Below are positions 51,773 through 60,743 of a DNA stretch of 64,000 bases, piece after piece. This DNA comes from SPJN01 sp965229935 (GTDB lineage: Bacteria > Pseudomonadota > Alphaproteobacteria > SPJN01), in contig CBDDKB010000002.1 of NCBI GenBank assembly GCA_965229935.1, positions 1,674,001 to 1,738,000 on the forward strand. The letters run 5' to 3'. Made by a program: the position numbers and the translations under genes. A model generated the notes under the pieces. It ran no database searches. It was not told where the DNA came from and worked only from the letters and a program-made list of their open reading frames with translations. Each line of letters starts with the position of its first letter. Position 1 is the first letter of the stretch.

Positions 51773-52731
51773 CCCAAACCGTCAAACAGGGCAGTGGACA
51801 GATAGCGTTCAGCAAAGCTGGGGATGATCACCACAATCTGCTTGCCCTTCATATCGGGGCGGGCACCAAGTTCCAGCGCCGCCGCAATCGCAGCGCCCGA
51901 TGAAATACCACAAGGCAACCCTTCTGTACGGGCGGCGCGGCGTGCGGTTTCAAACGCGGTTTCATTGCCGATGGTCAAAACCTCGTCCACCAGACCCTTT
52001 TCCATATTGCCGGGGATAAAGCCTGCGCCAATGCCCTGAATCTTATGGGGACCGGGCGTACCCCCGGACAGGATGGGGCTGTCTTCAGGTTCCACCGCGA
52101 TCATCTTCACGCTTGGCTTGCGGTCCTTCAATACGGACCCGACACCTGTGAAGGTGCCGCCTGTGCCCACACCGCTGATCACCACATCAACGCCGCCATC
52201 TGTGTCATTCCAGATTTCTTCGGCAGTTGTTTTACGGTGGATTTCAGGGTTGGCGGGATTGTCGAATTGTTGCGGCATGACCGCGCCATCAATTTCACCA
52301 ACCAATTGTTCGGCGCGGGCAACCGCACCCTTCATCCCCAATTCGGCGGGGGTCAAATCAAGATCAGCACCCAATAGCAACAGCATCTTCCGCCGTTCAA
52401 GCGACATAGATTCAGGCATGCACAGGATCAACCGATAGCCTTTCGCGGCTGCCACAAAGGCCAGCGCAATCCCCGTATTGCCCGATGTCGGCTCCACAAT
52501 TGTGCCGCCGGGCTTTAACGCACCAGATTCTTCAAGGGCCGTGATCATGGCAACGCCGATGCGGTCCTTAACCGATGACAGCGGGTTAAAAAATTCCAGC
52601 TTGGCAAGGATATCAGCTTCAACCCCCGCTTCGGCTGCCATGCGCGACAGGCGAACCAAGGGCGTGTTGCCGATGGTGGCGGTCATATTCTCATAAATTT
52701 TGCCGCGTCCGGGCTTGTCGGTCTGTGTCAT
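51769..52731 (-). CDS. cysK: Cysteine synthase A
   Basis: O-acetylserine sulfhydrylase joins sulfide to O-acetylserine to make cysteine. PLP-Lys is in NPLSSVKDRIG, the phosphate-binding loop in EPTSGNTGIALAF, and GVGTGGTFTGVG and SSGAAIAAALEL follow. Length 320 residues is normal. ATG 52731 lies 21 bases after the Rrf2 regulator stop, so the two form one unit. Confidence 0.95.
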   Translation of the reverse strand: MTQTDKPGRGKIYENMTATIGNTPLVRLSRMAAEAGVEADILAKLEFFNPLSSVKDRIGVAMITALEESGALKPGGTIVEPTSGNTGIALAFVAAAKGYRLILCMPESMSLERRKMLLLLGADLDLTPAELGMKGAVARAEQLVGEIDGAVMPQQFDNPANPEIHRKTTAEEIWNDTDGGVDVVISGVGTGGTFTGVGSVLKDRKPSVKMIAVEPEDSPILSGGTPGPHKIQGIGAGFIPGNMEKGLVDEVLTIGNETAFETARRAARTEGLPCGISSGAAIAAALELGARPDMKGKQIVVIIPSFAERYLSTALFDGLG

Positions 52732-52752
52732 AATCGGATCGTCCCTGTTCAC

Positions 52753-53205
52753 TTAAATCGTAAAGTCAGAATGCCTGTCAGCCTCTGACATAATATTGGC
52801 TGCACGCGCCTGGGTGCATAGATCTTCAATCGTGATTGTGTCGAGCGTAGCCATCATATCCGCCTCCAGCTTATGCCAAAGCGGACGAACCACCTGTGCC
52901 GACAGGTCTGAGCCTGTGTCTGTCGGCACATCGTCTGTGGATTCAAGGGTGGAGACGATGCGCACAATCTCTCCCACCGTGATGCGACGCCGTTCGCGCG
53001 CCAGCCGATAGCCCCCCTTGGGGCCGCGTACGCCTTTCAATACACCTTCATGCACCAATTGCTGCATGACCTGTTCGAGATAGCGTTGGGGGATACCCTG
53101 TCTGCGCGTAATCTCTTTTGACTGCACAGGTTCGGGCCGAGCGTTATAGGCAATATCCACCACAGCCTCGAGCGCATAAAGCATCTTGCGGGATAGTTTC
53201 AGCAT
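52753..53205 (-). CDS. Rrf2-family transcriptional regulator
   Basis: The 150-residue protein has the Rrf2 winged helix: SRKMLYALEAVVDIAYNA, QGIPQRYLEQVMQQLVHEGVL, VRGPKGGYRLAR. The three clustered cysteines that hold the Fe-S cluster in IscR are absent; only one Cys (near 130) is seen. Directly upstream of cysK, it looks like a CymR/CysR-type sulfur regulator. In Bacillus CymR acts with CysK; a similar partnership is inferred only. Confidence 0.87.
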   Translation of the reverse strand: MLKLSRKMLYALEAVVDIAYNARPEPVQSKEITRRQGIPQRYLEQVMQQLVHEGVLKGVRGPKGGYRLARERRRITVGEIVRIVSTLESTDDVPTDTGSDLSAQVVRPLWHKLEADMMATLDTITIEDLCTQARAANIMSEADRHSDFTI

Positions 53206-53223
53206 AGCAGCACCTCCCCCCTT

Positions 53224-53688
53224 TTAGCCTTGCGTCCCGGTGGAGCCGAAGCCCCCCGCACCGCGCGCGGTTTCGTCAAGATCATCAACCTCAACCCAGA
53301 CGCCTTGCGTCACGGGCGCGATGACCATTTGGGCAATCCGCTCACCCCGTGTGATCTCAAAAGCCTCCTGCCCCAGATTGATCAGGATCACCTTCACCTC
53401 GCCCCGATAGTCTGAATCGACCGTACCGGGGGTATTCAAAACTGTTATTGCCTTTTTGGCAGCAAGGCCCGACCGGGGGCGGACCTGTGCCTCATACCCC
53501 TTAGGCAATGCGATCGACAGGCCCGTGGGAACCATTGCATGACCGCCGGGGGCAAGCACCATCGGCTCCCCCTCTGGTACGGCAGCGCGCAAATCCATGC
53601 CCGCAGCACCTGCACTTTCATAGGATGGCAGGGCCAACCCATCGGCATGTGGCAGGCGTTTCAGATTAATCGAAACCTGATTGACCAT
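53224..53688 (-). CDS. dut: dUTP diphosphatase
   Basis: Trimeric dUTPase of 154 residues: GAAGMDLRAA, RPRSGLAAKKAITVLNTPG, TVDSDYRGEVKVILIN and the C-terminal P-loop-like ARGAGGFGSTG. It breaks down dUTP to dUMP to keep uracil out of DNA. It lies two bases after coaBC on the same strand, the usual alphaproteobacterial order. Confidence 0.95.
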   Translation of the reverse strand: MVNQVSINLKRLPHADGLALPSYESAGAAGMDLRAAVPEGEPMVLAPGGHAMVPTGLSIALPKGYEAQVRPRSGLAAKKAITVLNTPGTVDSDYRGEVKVILINLGQEAFEITRGERIAQMVIAPVTQGVWVEVDDLDETARGAGGFGSTGTQG

Positions 53689-53690
53689 TG

Positions 53691-54914
53691 TTACTTATCC
53701 CCCAATTCATCAGCGATCCGCGCTGCAAGCCGCGCGGCCACTTCGTGTTTTGTCAGCACGGGCCAGTCTTCGACACCCTGTGCGGTAACGAGATGAACCT
53801 GATTATGGTCCCCCCCCATCACCCCGCCTGCAACGGCAGAATTGCCTGACACGTCATTGGCCACGATCCAGTCACAGCATTTCTTTTGCCGTTTTTGATC
53901 GGCATAGGCGACGACATCATGGGTTTCAGCAGCAAAGCCAACAATCAAGGCCGGGCGCGCCGCCCCTTCAAGGGCACCGACTGTGCGCAGAATGTCTGGA
54001 TTTTCTGTCAGGGTCAGCGTGGGCAGGCCCGCGCCTTCACCCTTTTTCAATTTTTGATCAGCCTCATTATCCGTGCGCCAATCAGCAACGGCGGCAGCAC
54101 AGATCACCCCGTCAGCGGGCAGACTATCCTGAACCGCCGCAAGCATATCGCGGGCGGTTTCAATCTTTTTAACCGTGACGCCTGCAGGGGCGGGATGATT
54201 GACCGGGCCTGATACCAACGTCACCGATGCCCCCAAATCGCGCAAGGCTGCTGCAATGGCATGGCCCTGCTTGCCTGAGGAACGATTGGCGATAAAGCGG
54301 ACAGGATCAATCGGCTCATGCGTAGGCCCCGACGTGATGATGATATGCTTGCCTTGAAGCGGTCCTGCGATCAATTGCTGTTCAACAGCGGCAACAATTT
54401 CCAACGGTTCGGACATACGGCCCGGCCCAAACTCGCCACAGGCCATGTCGCCATCATTAGGCCCAACAAAGCGAATGCCGTCCGCTTGAAGCGTTGCGAT
54501 ATTGCGCTGGGTCGCAGGATGGTCCCACATGCGCACATTCATGGCAGGGGCAACCAATACAGGCGTGTCGGTGGCAAGAAGCGCGGTCGTCGCAAGATCA
54601 TTTGCCATGCCGTTTGCCATGCGCGCCATCAAATCAGCAGTCGCCGGGGCAACCACAATCAAATCAGCAGACCGGCTGAGTTGAATGTGCCCCATCTCAG
54701 CCTCGTCCGTCAGGTCAAACAGATCGGTAAAGACCTTTTCACCCGTCAGGGCTGACACAGAAAGCGGCGTCACGAACTGGCTGCCCGCCTGGGTCAGGAT
54801 CGCGCGCACAGACCCGCCCCGTTCACGCAAACGGCGAATAAGATCAAGGCTTTTATAGGCAGCGATCCCCCCGCCGATGATCAGCAGGACGGTTTTGCCT
54901 TGTAATGACGACAT
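53691..54914 (-). CDS. coaBC: Bifunctional phosphopantothenoylcysteine decarboxylase/synthetase
   Basis: CoaBC makes 4'-phosphopantetheine for CoA. The CoaC half has GGGIAAYKSLDLIRRL, PLSVSALTGEKVFTDL and PAMNVRMWDHPATQRN; the CoaB half has ITSGPTHEPIDPVRFIANRSSGKQG. A full 407 residues. ATG 54914 gives the normal start MSSLQGKTVLLI; the longer frame has no support. The 119-base gap upstream, to ubiB, is AT-rich near 54965-55020 and probably holds the promoter. Confidence 0.95.
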   Translation of the reverse strand: MSSLQGKTVLLIIGGGIAAYKSLDLIRRLRERGGSVRAILTQAGSQFVTPLSVSALTGEKVFTDLFDLTDEAEMGHIQLSRSADLIVVAPATADLMARMANGMANDLATTALLATDTPVLVAPAMNVRMWDHPATQRNIATLQADGIRFVGPNDGDMACGEFGPGRMSEPLEIVAAVEQQLIAGPLQGKHIIITSGPTHEPIDPVRFIANRSSGKQGHAIAAALRDLGASVTLVSGPVNHPAPAGVTVKKIETARDMLAAVQDSLPADGVICAAAVADWRTDNEADQKLKKGEGAGLPTLTLTENPDILRTVGALEGAARPALIVGFAAETHDVVAYADQKRQKKCCDWIVANDVSGNSAVAGGVMGGDHNQVHLVTAQGVEDWPVLTKHEVAARLAARIADELGDK

Positions 54915-55033
54915 GTAGCCAATCCCAATCCGGCCCGCCCCGTTTTTGCCGGGGTAATCAGACCTATTCACATTTTTCTTGTGTCTTATATCAGAAAGAC
55001 ATCACAAATGTGTAGGAATAATTTGGAAATAGG

Positions 55034-56611
55034 CTAAATCAGCAACAGGGCAGCCGCGGCACCTGCAATCAGCCCCAGCAAGGCCCAAATCGGCGCTGAT
55101 CCGCTGTTTTCCGCGGCTTTTTGGGCCGGTACGATTGGGCGCATCATATCAGGCGCACCATCAGAGATGGCCTCACCCTCCAAACGGTCAAGCAGTCGGG
55201 GCAGGCGGCGCAAAATCTGTTCCACCAATTCAACGCCCTCTCGCAACCGCGCCTCTGGCCCCACCATATCGCGGACCCAATGTTCCAGGACCGGGCGGCC
55301 CACTTCCCACAGGTTGAAATTGGGATCAAGGCTGCGGGCAACCCCCTCAACCACGATCATGGTTTTTTGCAGGAACAGCAATTCAGGCTGGGTCGCCATA
55401 TTGAATTGGTCCGTCACTTCAAACAGACGGCCCAGAACCCGGCTCATATTCATGCTATCTGCATCGCGTCCGAAAATCGGCTCCCCCATCGACCGCAGGG
55501 CAAGGGCAAAATCCTCAACCGGTTGGGTGTCAGGAACGAGGCCCGCCTCGTAATGCAGATGGGCGACGCGCAGATAATCGCGTTCAATCACACCATACAG
55601 AATCTCAGCCAGATAGCGGCGATTATCTGGATGCAGCCGTCCCATGATGCCGAAATCAACAGCGACCAAGCGGCCATCGGCCTGCACGAAAATATTGCCC
55701 GGATGCATGTCCGCATGGAAGAAGCCATCACGCAGGGCGCAATTCAAAAACATCTCAGCAAAGCGCGCGGCAAGCTGGGCCGGGTCATGCCCCGCTGCCA
55801 CTAATGCCTCGCGATCATGCAGCGGCACCCCGTCAATCCATTCTGTGGTCAGCACACGGCGGCCCGTGCGATCCCAATTGATGGCGGGCACACCCACACC
55901 CTCATCAAGCTCAATATTATCGGCAAGCTCGCTTGCTGCGGCAGCTTCCAGCCGCAAATCCATTTCAAACTGGATGGAACGGCGCAGCGTTTCCACTGTT
56001 TCTATGGGGCGCAGGCGGCGGGCCTGCGGCACCAGCCGTTCAATCATGCGGGCTGCAAAGGCAAAGCTTTCAAGCTCTCGCGCAAACAGCTCTTCAATTT
56101 GGGGGCGCAATACTTTTACAGCAACCCAATCACCGGCGCTGCCATCCGCATTCTTGATCCGCGCCTTGTGGACCTGCGCGATGGAGGCTGCGGCCACCGC
56201 CGGGCCAAACTCAACAAACAGTGTGTCGAGCGGAACGCCAAACTCGGCTTCGATGGCGGCTCGCGCCAGATCATCGGCAAAAGGGGGCAACCGATCCTGC
56301 AGGGCGGACAGATCGCGCGCCACTTCGGGGCCGATCACGTCAGGCCGGGTCGCCAGTACCTGTCCGATCTTGACAAAGCTTGGGCCCATCGCCTCCAACG
56401 CCAGCGCTAGACGCTGACCGGGGCGCAAATTCGGGTCCGCCTTGCCAGTGCCAAAGCCAAGCACGTGCCGCCCGATACGGGCCACCAAGGGCGCCTCCGC
56501 CAAGACTTCGGAAGGCACCAGCGCATCATGACGGGCAAGGGCACGGCCCGTCCGCGCCAGCCGCCACAAATGACCGATGGTCCGAAAAGGGCTTCTAAGC
56601 ACGCTGGCCAT
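55034..56611 (-). CDS. ubiB: UbiB-type ubiquinone biosynthesis kinase-like protein
   Basis: An atypical kinase fold of the UbiB/ADCK family: the KxGQ motif FVKIGQVLATRPDV, the A-rich loop AAASIAQVHKARI, FHADMHPGNIFV and VAVDFGIMGR. A C-terminal hydrophobic helix (WALLGLIAGAAAALLLI) anchors it to the membrane. It supports ubiquinone synthesis. ATG 56611 lies two bases beyond the ubiE stop. Confidence 0.93.
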   Translation of the reverse strand: MASVLRSPFRTIGHLWRLARTGRALARHDALVPSEVLAEAPLVARIGRHVLGFGTGKADPNLRPGQRLALALEAMGPSFVKIGQVLATRPDVIGPEVARDLSALQDRLPPFADDLARAAIEAEFGVPLDTLFVEFGPAVAAASIAQVHKARIKNADGSAGDWVAVKVLRPQIEELFARELESFAFAARMIERLVPQARRLRPIETVETLRRSIQFEMDLRLEAAAASELADNIELDEGVGVPAINWDRTGRRVLTTEWIDGVPLHDREALVAAGHDPAQLAARFAEMFLNCALRDGFFHADMHPGNIFVQADGRLVAVDFGIMGRLHPDNRRYLAEILYGVIERDYLRVAHLHYEAGLVPDTQPVEDFALALRSMGEPIFGRDADSMNMSRVLGRLFEVTDQFNMATQPELLFLQKTMIVVEGVARSLDPNFNLWEVGRPVLEHWVRDMVGPEARLREGVELVEQILRRLPRLLDRLEGEAISDGAPDMMRPIVPAQKAAENSGSAPIWALLGLIAGAAAALLLI

Positions 56612-56613
56612 AC

Positions 56614-57420
56614 TCAGATTTTCCAACCTGAATGAATGGCGGCAATCCCGCCTGTCAAATTGCGGTAGGAGACACGCTCAAACCCCGCATCTTTGATCAT
56701 AGCAGCAAAGACATCCTGCTGGGGGAAACGGCGAATGGAATCCACTAGATACTCGTAAGACTCGCGGTCATTGGCGACCTTGTCGCCGATCACGGGCATC
56801 ACCCGGTCAGACCATTGGGTGTAAACAGCGTTCAATGCGGGACGTGTCACTTGCGAAAATTCAAGGCACAGGAACCGCCCGCCGGGACGCAACACGCGAT
56901 AGGCCTCGTTCAATGCCTCGGGAATATCGGTCACGTTGCGAATACCGAACGCGATTGTGTAGGCATCCATCGTCCCAGCCGGGACGGGCAGGCGTAATGC
57001 ATCGCCCGTGACAAAGCTGGTATTTTCGTCAAAGCCGAAATCAAAGGCCCGTTCACGGCCCACCTGCACCATCGATTCGGTCAGGTCGATGACCGTCACA
57101 AAGGCGCGGTCGCGCACACGTTCCTGAATTTTGAAGGCAATGTCACCCGTGCCGCCAGCCACATCCACGACCCGCATGCCGCGCCGGGGCGCAAGCCATG
57201 AGATCATGGCGTCTTTCCACATGCGGTGCACACCAAGCGACAAGAGATCGTTCATCAGGTCATAACGGTCCGCAACAGACCGGAACACGCCCTGCACCAA
57301 GCCCGGCTTTTCCTCGCGCGCCACATTACGCTTGCCGAAGGGGACGGTTTCGTCCTGCGTCATATCCTGTTGGGGTGCCTGTTCTGTCATGCCCTGTTCT
57401 TTCTTTGGAAGCGCGACCAT
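56614..57420 (-). CDS. ubiE: Ubiquinone/menaquinone methyltransferase UbiE
   Basis: A class I methyltransferase with VADRYDLMNDLLSLGVHRMWK, the SAM loop VVDVAGGTGDIAF, TIAFGIRNVTDIPEALNEAYRVLRPGG and CLEFSQVTRPALN. It C-methylates the ring in ubiquinone synthesis. It is followed by ubiB. The start is uncertain: ATG 57420, 57390 or 57363 all precede the core. It diverges from mutM across 93 bases that hold both promoters. Confidence 0.94.
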   Translation of the reverse strand: MVALPKKEQGMTEQAPQQDMTQDETVPFGKRNVAREEKPGLVQGVFRSVADRYDLMNDLLSLGVHRMWKDAMISWLAPRRGMRVVDVAGGTGDIAFKIQERVRDRAFVTVIDLTESMVQVGRERAFDFGFDENTSFVTGDALRLPVPAGTMDAYTIAFGIRNVTDIPEALNEAYRVLRPGGRFLCLEFSQVTRPALNAVYTQWSDRVMPVIGDKVANDRESYEYLVDSIRRFPQQDVFAAMIKDAGFERVSYRNLTGGIAAIHSGWKI

Positions 57421-57513
57421 AGCGCGCCTGTCGCCTTTGGGCTATGCTGCTGCTCCTCAAGCGACATCCTGTCATACCCGTCTTAACAAGAAAGCGCGAG
57501 CGGCCCAACACCT

Positions 57514-58353
57514 ATGCCCGAGTTACCCGAAGTAGAAACTGTCAAGCGTGGGCTTGCCCCCGTTATGGAAGGGGCCGTGATCAGCAAAATGATCAAGCGG
57601 CGGCCCAATCTGCGGTTTCCCATGCCCGACAATCTCGAAACCGCCTTAAAAGGCCGCCGGGTTGAGGGGATGGAGCGGATCGCCAAATATATCCTGATCC
57701 ATTTCGACAGGGGCCCGGCCCTGCTGCTGCACCTTGGCATGTCGGGGCGGGTCACGATCCTGCCCCCTGATGAGGCAAAGACCCACCCGCGCGGGCCGCA
57801 TGATCATGTGGAATTCCACCTGAAATCGGGCTGGCAAGTCATCTTTACCGACCCGCGCCGCTTTGGCCTGTTGGTCTTTGCCGACCGGGACGATCCCAGA
57901 TCCCACAAATTGTTAAGCCACCTTGCCCCTGACCCCCTGTCCAACAGCTTTTCTGAGGCTGCGCTGTCGGCGGCCTTAAAAGGCAAGAAAACACCGATCA
58001 AATCAGCCCTGCTTGACCAGAAAGTGGTAGCGGGTTTGGGCAATATCTATGTGTGCGAGGCATTGTTTCGCGCCGGCATCTCCCCCCGTCGCAGCGCGCA
58101 CACGGTGGCAGGCAAGCGGGCAGAACGGCTGGTGCCCCATATCCGCGATGTATTGGTTGAGGCGATCAATTCCGGCGGCTCCACCCTGCGTGATCACAGG
58201 CAGGCCGATGGCACGCTGGGCTATTTCCAGCATAATTTCGCCGTCTATGACCGGGAAGGCACGCCTTGCCCGACGAAGGGCTGTGACAGCACCATCAAGC
58301 GCATTGTCCAATCCGGCAGGTCGAGCTTTTTCTGCTCGCAGTGTCAGCGCTAG
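57514..58353 (+). CDS. mutM: Formamidopyrimidine-DNA glycosylase
   Basis: MutM removes 8-oxoguanine from DNA. The N-terminus PELPEVETVKRGL provides the catalytic Pro2 and Glu3, the helix-two-turn-helix (VVAGLGNIYVCEALFRAGI) is present, and the C-terminal zinc finger has four Cys (CPTKGC and FFCSQCQR). Length 279 is normal. With mutT at 8.5 kb it forms part of the GO repair system. Confidence 0.96.
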   Translation: MPELPEVETVKRGLAPVMEGAVISKMIKRRPNLRFPMPDNLETALKGRRVEGMERIAKYILIHFDRGPALLLHLGMSGRVTILPPDEAKTHPRGPHDHVEFHLKSGWQVIFTDPRRFGLLVFADRDDPRSHKLLSHLAPDPLSNSFSEAALSAALKGKKTPIKSALLDQKVVAGLGNIYVCEALFRAGISPRRSAHTVAGKRAERLVPHIRDVLVEAINSGGSTLRDHRQADGTLGYFQHNFAVYDREGTPCPTKGCDSTIKRIVQSGRSSFFCSQCQR

Positions 58354-58369
58354 GTGTTAGACTGTCCCC

Positions 58370-58744
58370 ATGATCCGCACCGCTTTTCTATTGCTGGGCC
58401 TTTTGCTGCTTCCCCTATCGGGACAGGCAGACACCGACGCGCCGCACAGCTTTACCGATGCCCCTGACCTTTATTTAATGGCGGGTCTGACCGAATCAGC
58501 GGATGAAAGCATGCTGTTCGACAAGCCTGAGGGGCGCATCGTCACCGCCATCGCCTATGGCCCTGTTACCCGGCCCGATGTGCTTGATTTTTATCACTCA
58601 TTGCTGCCGCAACTGGGCTGGTCACGCCACAGCTTTGGCCATTATGCCCGCGATGGGGAGGCACTGTCCCTTTCCGTAACCAATGCAGAAAATCACCTAA
58701 CACGGCTTGAAATCACGATAGAGCCTGTGCAACAGGTGCCCTGA
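58370..58744 (+). CDS. Small exported protein of unknown function
   Basis: A 124-residue protein with a clear signal peptide (IRTAFLLLGLLLLPLSGQA, cleavage near residue 20). The mature part is alpha/beta with VTRPDVLDFYHSLLPQLGW, a pattern found in small periplasmic proteins between mutM and the enoyl-CoA hydratase in Rhodospirillales-like genomes. No lipobox Cys is seen. Function unknown. Confidence 0.75.
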   Translation: MIRTAFLLLGLLLLPLSGQADTDAPHSFTDAPDLYLMAGLTESADESMLFDKPEGRIVTAIAYGPVTRPDVLDFYHSLLPQLGWSRHSFGHYARDGEALSLSVTNAENHLTRLEITIEPVQQVP

Positions 58745-58778
58745 AACAAATTCCTTCCCGTTAAAAGGACCATTTCAA

Positions 58779-59555
58779 ATGGCTTATGACAATATTCTGG
58801 TCGACCGTAAATCAGGCGTCGGCATCATCACCCTGAACCGTCCCAAGGCGCTGAACGCCCTGTGCCACGATTTGGTGACAGAGTTGAATGATGCGCTCGA
58901 CCAGTTCGAAGCAGACGATGCCATCGGCGCGATTGTCGTCACAGGCTCAGAAAAGGCGTTTGCAGCCGGGGCCGACATTAAGGAAATGCAGCCCAAAAGC
59001 TATATGGACGTCTATAAGGAAGACTTTATCACCGCCACATGGGAACGGATCAGCCGCGTGCGCAAGGTCACTATCGCTGCGGTGAACGGCTATGCCCTTG
59101 GCGGCGGGTGCGAACTTGCCATGATGTGCGATTTCATTCTGGCAGGCGACACAGCGAAATTCGGCCAGCCCGAAATCAATCTGGGCGTGATGCCCGGCGC
59201 AGGCGGCACGCAACGGCTGACCCGCTTTATCGGCAAGTCAAAGGCCATGGAAATGTGCCTGACAGGCCGCATGATGGACGCCGAAGAGGCCGAACGGTCT
59301 GGCCTTGTCTCGCGCATCATTCCTGCCGCCGATCTGGTGGACGAAGCGGTGAAGGTTGCCGAAAAAATCGCAGAACTCAGCCGCCCGGCCACCATGATGA
59401 CCAAAGAAACGGTCAATCGCGCCTATGAAACCACGCTTTCAGAAGGGATTCGGTTTGAACGCCGCCTGTTCCATTCCATGTTCGCCATGGAAGACCAGAC
59501 CGAAGGGATGAACGCCTTTATCGACAAGCGGACAGCGAATTTCACGCATAAGTAA
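58779..59555 (+). CDS. Enoyl-CoA hydratase
   Basis: A 258-residue classical crotonase with both catalytic acids in FGQPEINLGVMPGAGGTQRL, the oxyanion loop KAFAAGADIKEM and NGYALGGGCELAMMCD. It hydrates 2-enoyl-CoA to 3-hydroxyacyl-CoA in beta-oxidation. AAAGGA lies before the start. It sits between mutM and rpsT as in many Alphaproteobacteria and ends in a strong terminator. Confidence 0.94.
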   Translation: MAYDNILVDRKSGVGIITLNRPKALNALCHDLVTELNDALDQFEADDAIGAIVVTGSEKAFAAGADIKEMQPKSYMDVYKEDFITATWERISRVRKVTIAAVNGYALGGGCELAMMCDFILAGDTAKFGQPEINLGVMPGAGGTQRLTRFIGKSKAMEMCLTGRMMDAEEAERSGLVSRIIPAADLVDEAVKVAEKIAELSRPATMMTKETVNRAYETTLSEGIRFERRLFHSMFAMEDQTEGMNAFIDKRTANFTHK

Positions 59556-59569
59556 GGGTTATGTGGCAG

Positions 59570-59642
59570 AAAACCGGGGCTGCGGCGGCAGGGTGGCTAA
59601 GCCAGTATGCCGCAGTAAACAGCGCAATTTCCCCGGTTTTTT
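59570..59642 (+). terminator. Large branched terminator after the enoyl-CoA hydratase
   Basis: AAAACCGGGG (59570-59579) pairs with CCCCGGTTTT (59631-59640) and is followed by TT. Inside is CTGCGGC/GCCGCAG (59580-59586, 59609-59615) with TGGC-TAA-GCCA at its tip. Flanking A and T runs allow action in both directions. Confidence 0.75.
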
Positions 59643-59645
59643 CAA

Positions 59646-59674
59646 TTGACGCGGCGGGCACACTTTCCTATAAG
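59646..59674 (+). promoter_or_regulatory. Strong sigma-70 promoter of rpsT
   Basis: TTGACG (59646-59651), a 17-base spacer and TATAAG (59669-59674) lie about 100 bases before rpsT. The leader between them contains two GCAATTGA copies and ends with TAGGAG six bases before the ATG. Confidence 0.75.
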
Positions 59675-59772
59675 CCGCGCTTACCGAATTAGCGTTCCCA
59701 GCGCGCCCTGCAATTGATGTGCAGATGTCGTGCGCTAGGAGCAATTGAAGACAAACGAATTAGGAGCCTTCC

Positions 59773-60036
59773 ATGGCCAATTCACCTCAGGCGCGCAAGC
59801 GTATTCGCCAGACCGAGCGCCGCACAGAAATCAACACGGCACGCCGCAGCCGTATTCGCACTCACATCCGCAAGGCGGAAGAGGCAATTGAAGCAGGCAA
59901 TAAAGATGATGCCAAGACCGCTCTGCGTCAGGCTGAATCAGAAATCATGCGTGGCGTGTCCAAAGGTGTGATCAAAAAGAACACAGCAGCGCGCAAAGTC
60001 AGCCGCCTGAATGCACGGGCCAAAGCCATCGGCTAA
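59773..60036 (+). CDS. rpsT: 30S ribosomal protein S20
   Basis: An 87-residue basic helical protein with the S20 pattern ANSPQARKRIRQTERR, SRIRTHIRKAEEAI and GVIKKNTAARKVSRLNARA. It binds 16S rRNA in the small subunit. It has its own promoter and terminator. In many Alphaproteobacteria dnaA follows; here it does not. Confidence 0.97.
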   Translation: MANSPQARKRIRQTERRTEINTARRSRIRTHIRKAEEAIEAGNKDDAKTALRQAESEIMRGVSKGVIKKNTAARKVSRLNARAKAIG

Positions 60037-60062
60037 CCCCTCGCAGCAGCGCTGATCGTAAG

Positions 60063-60088
60063 AAGCCGGGCAATCGCTCGGCTTTTTT
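60063..60088 (+). terminator. Rho-independent terminator of rpsT
   Basis: AAGCCGGGC pairs with GCTCGGCTT around a four-base loop AATC (one mismatch), followed by a T6 run ending at 60088. Confidence 0.85.
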
Positions 60089-60113
60089 GTTGCTCAAAAC
60101 TTATGAGCACCAG

Positions 60114-60142
60114 CCAGCAAAAGTGTGAAGCGGTTTTGCATC
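60114..60142 (+). repeat. Dispersed palindromic repeat, copy C
   Basis: CCAGCAAAAGTGTGAAGCGG then TTTTGCATC matches the core of copies A and B with four differences; GCAAAA/TTTTGC and GCC/GGC pair. It follows the rpsT terminator. Confidence 0.7.
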
Positions 60143-60401
60143 CGGCTGCGTTACCGGAAATCAAACCACTTACATCTATCGCGCCAGCGATAGTCGCGCC
60201 TGCCCCGCCCCATTGGGCGGGCGCGAATTGCGCCCACCCTCGGGTCAGGCTCGACAATGCCAGTCCGGTCTATATGTTCTTGGGCGGCTGCATTTGGTCG
60301 CAATTTATAATTGGGGAAAACTCCCCGCTTGCGAGGCTGCGCGCAATCTCATATGGTCCCGCCCATAAACGGGTCGACTTGTTTTCGTCAGACCGTTAGG
60401 G
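60143..60401 (+). promoter_or_regulatory. Structured gap with tRNA promoter
   Basis: No gene is supported. There are perfect hairpins CTATCGC/GCGATAG (near 60178) and CCCGCCC-CATT-GGGCGGG (60204-60221), and GGGGAAAACTCCCC near 60313. TTGCGA (60329-60334) and TATGGT (60352-60357), 17 bases apart, could be the tRNA-Thr promoter. No DnaA box was noticed. Confidence 0.4.
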
Positions 60402-60477
<76 letters not shown>

Positions 60478-60588
60478 TCTACTCATCACCATCCGGATAC
60501 GTAAAACTGACCGATTGAGGTCCGCCCGACTTTTCGGGCGCGCCCGCGCAGGCATGAGCTTGCGAATTGCCGTGAGCGCATAAAATGC

Positions 60589-60618
60589 TCGCTGGTTCAA
60601 ATCCGGCATGCGGCACCA
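60589..60618 (+). repeat. Duplicate of the tRNA-Thr 3' end
   Basis: Thirty bases identical to 60448-60477 (T arm, acceptor 3' strand and CCA). The 5' two thirds of a tRNA are absent. This is the form of an attachment-site duplication left by integration at a tRNA gene, or a remnant of a duplicated tRNA. A GCCCGA-CTTT-TCGGGC hairpin (60524-60539) lies between the copies. Confidence 0.9.
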
Positions 60619-60743
60619 CTCCTCTGTTATCTAAAACGCGTAGCCCGGCCAATTTATGCGACCGCCAGAAAAATCAAAAAGCTGGTATAATTCCATTCCT
60701 ACGCCAAAATGACTAAAGCAACTTCTGGTGACGGATTGATGGT

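Noticed and set aside
60037..60401. Replication origin
   Set aside because: No DnaA boxes or AT-rich unwinding region were seen, and dnaA is absent.
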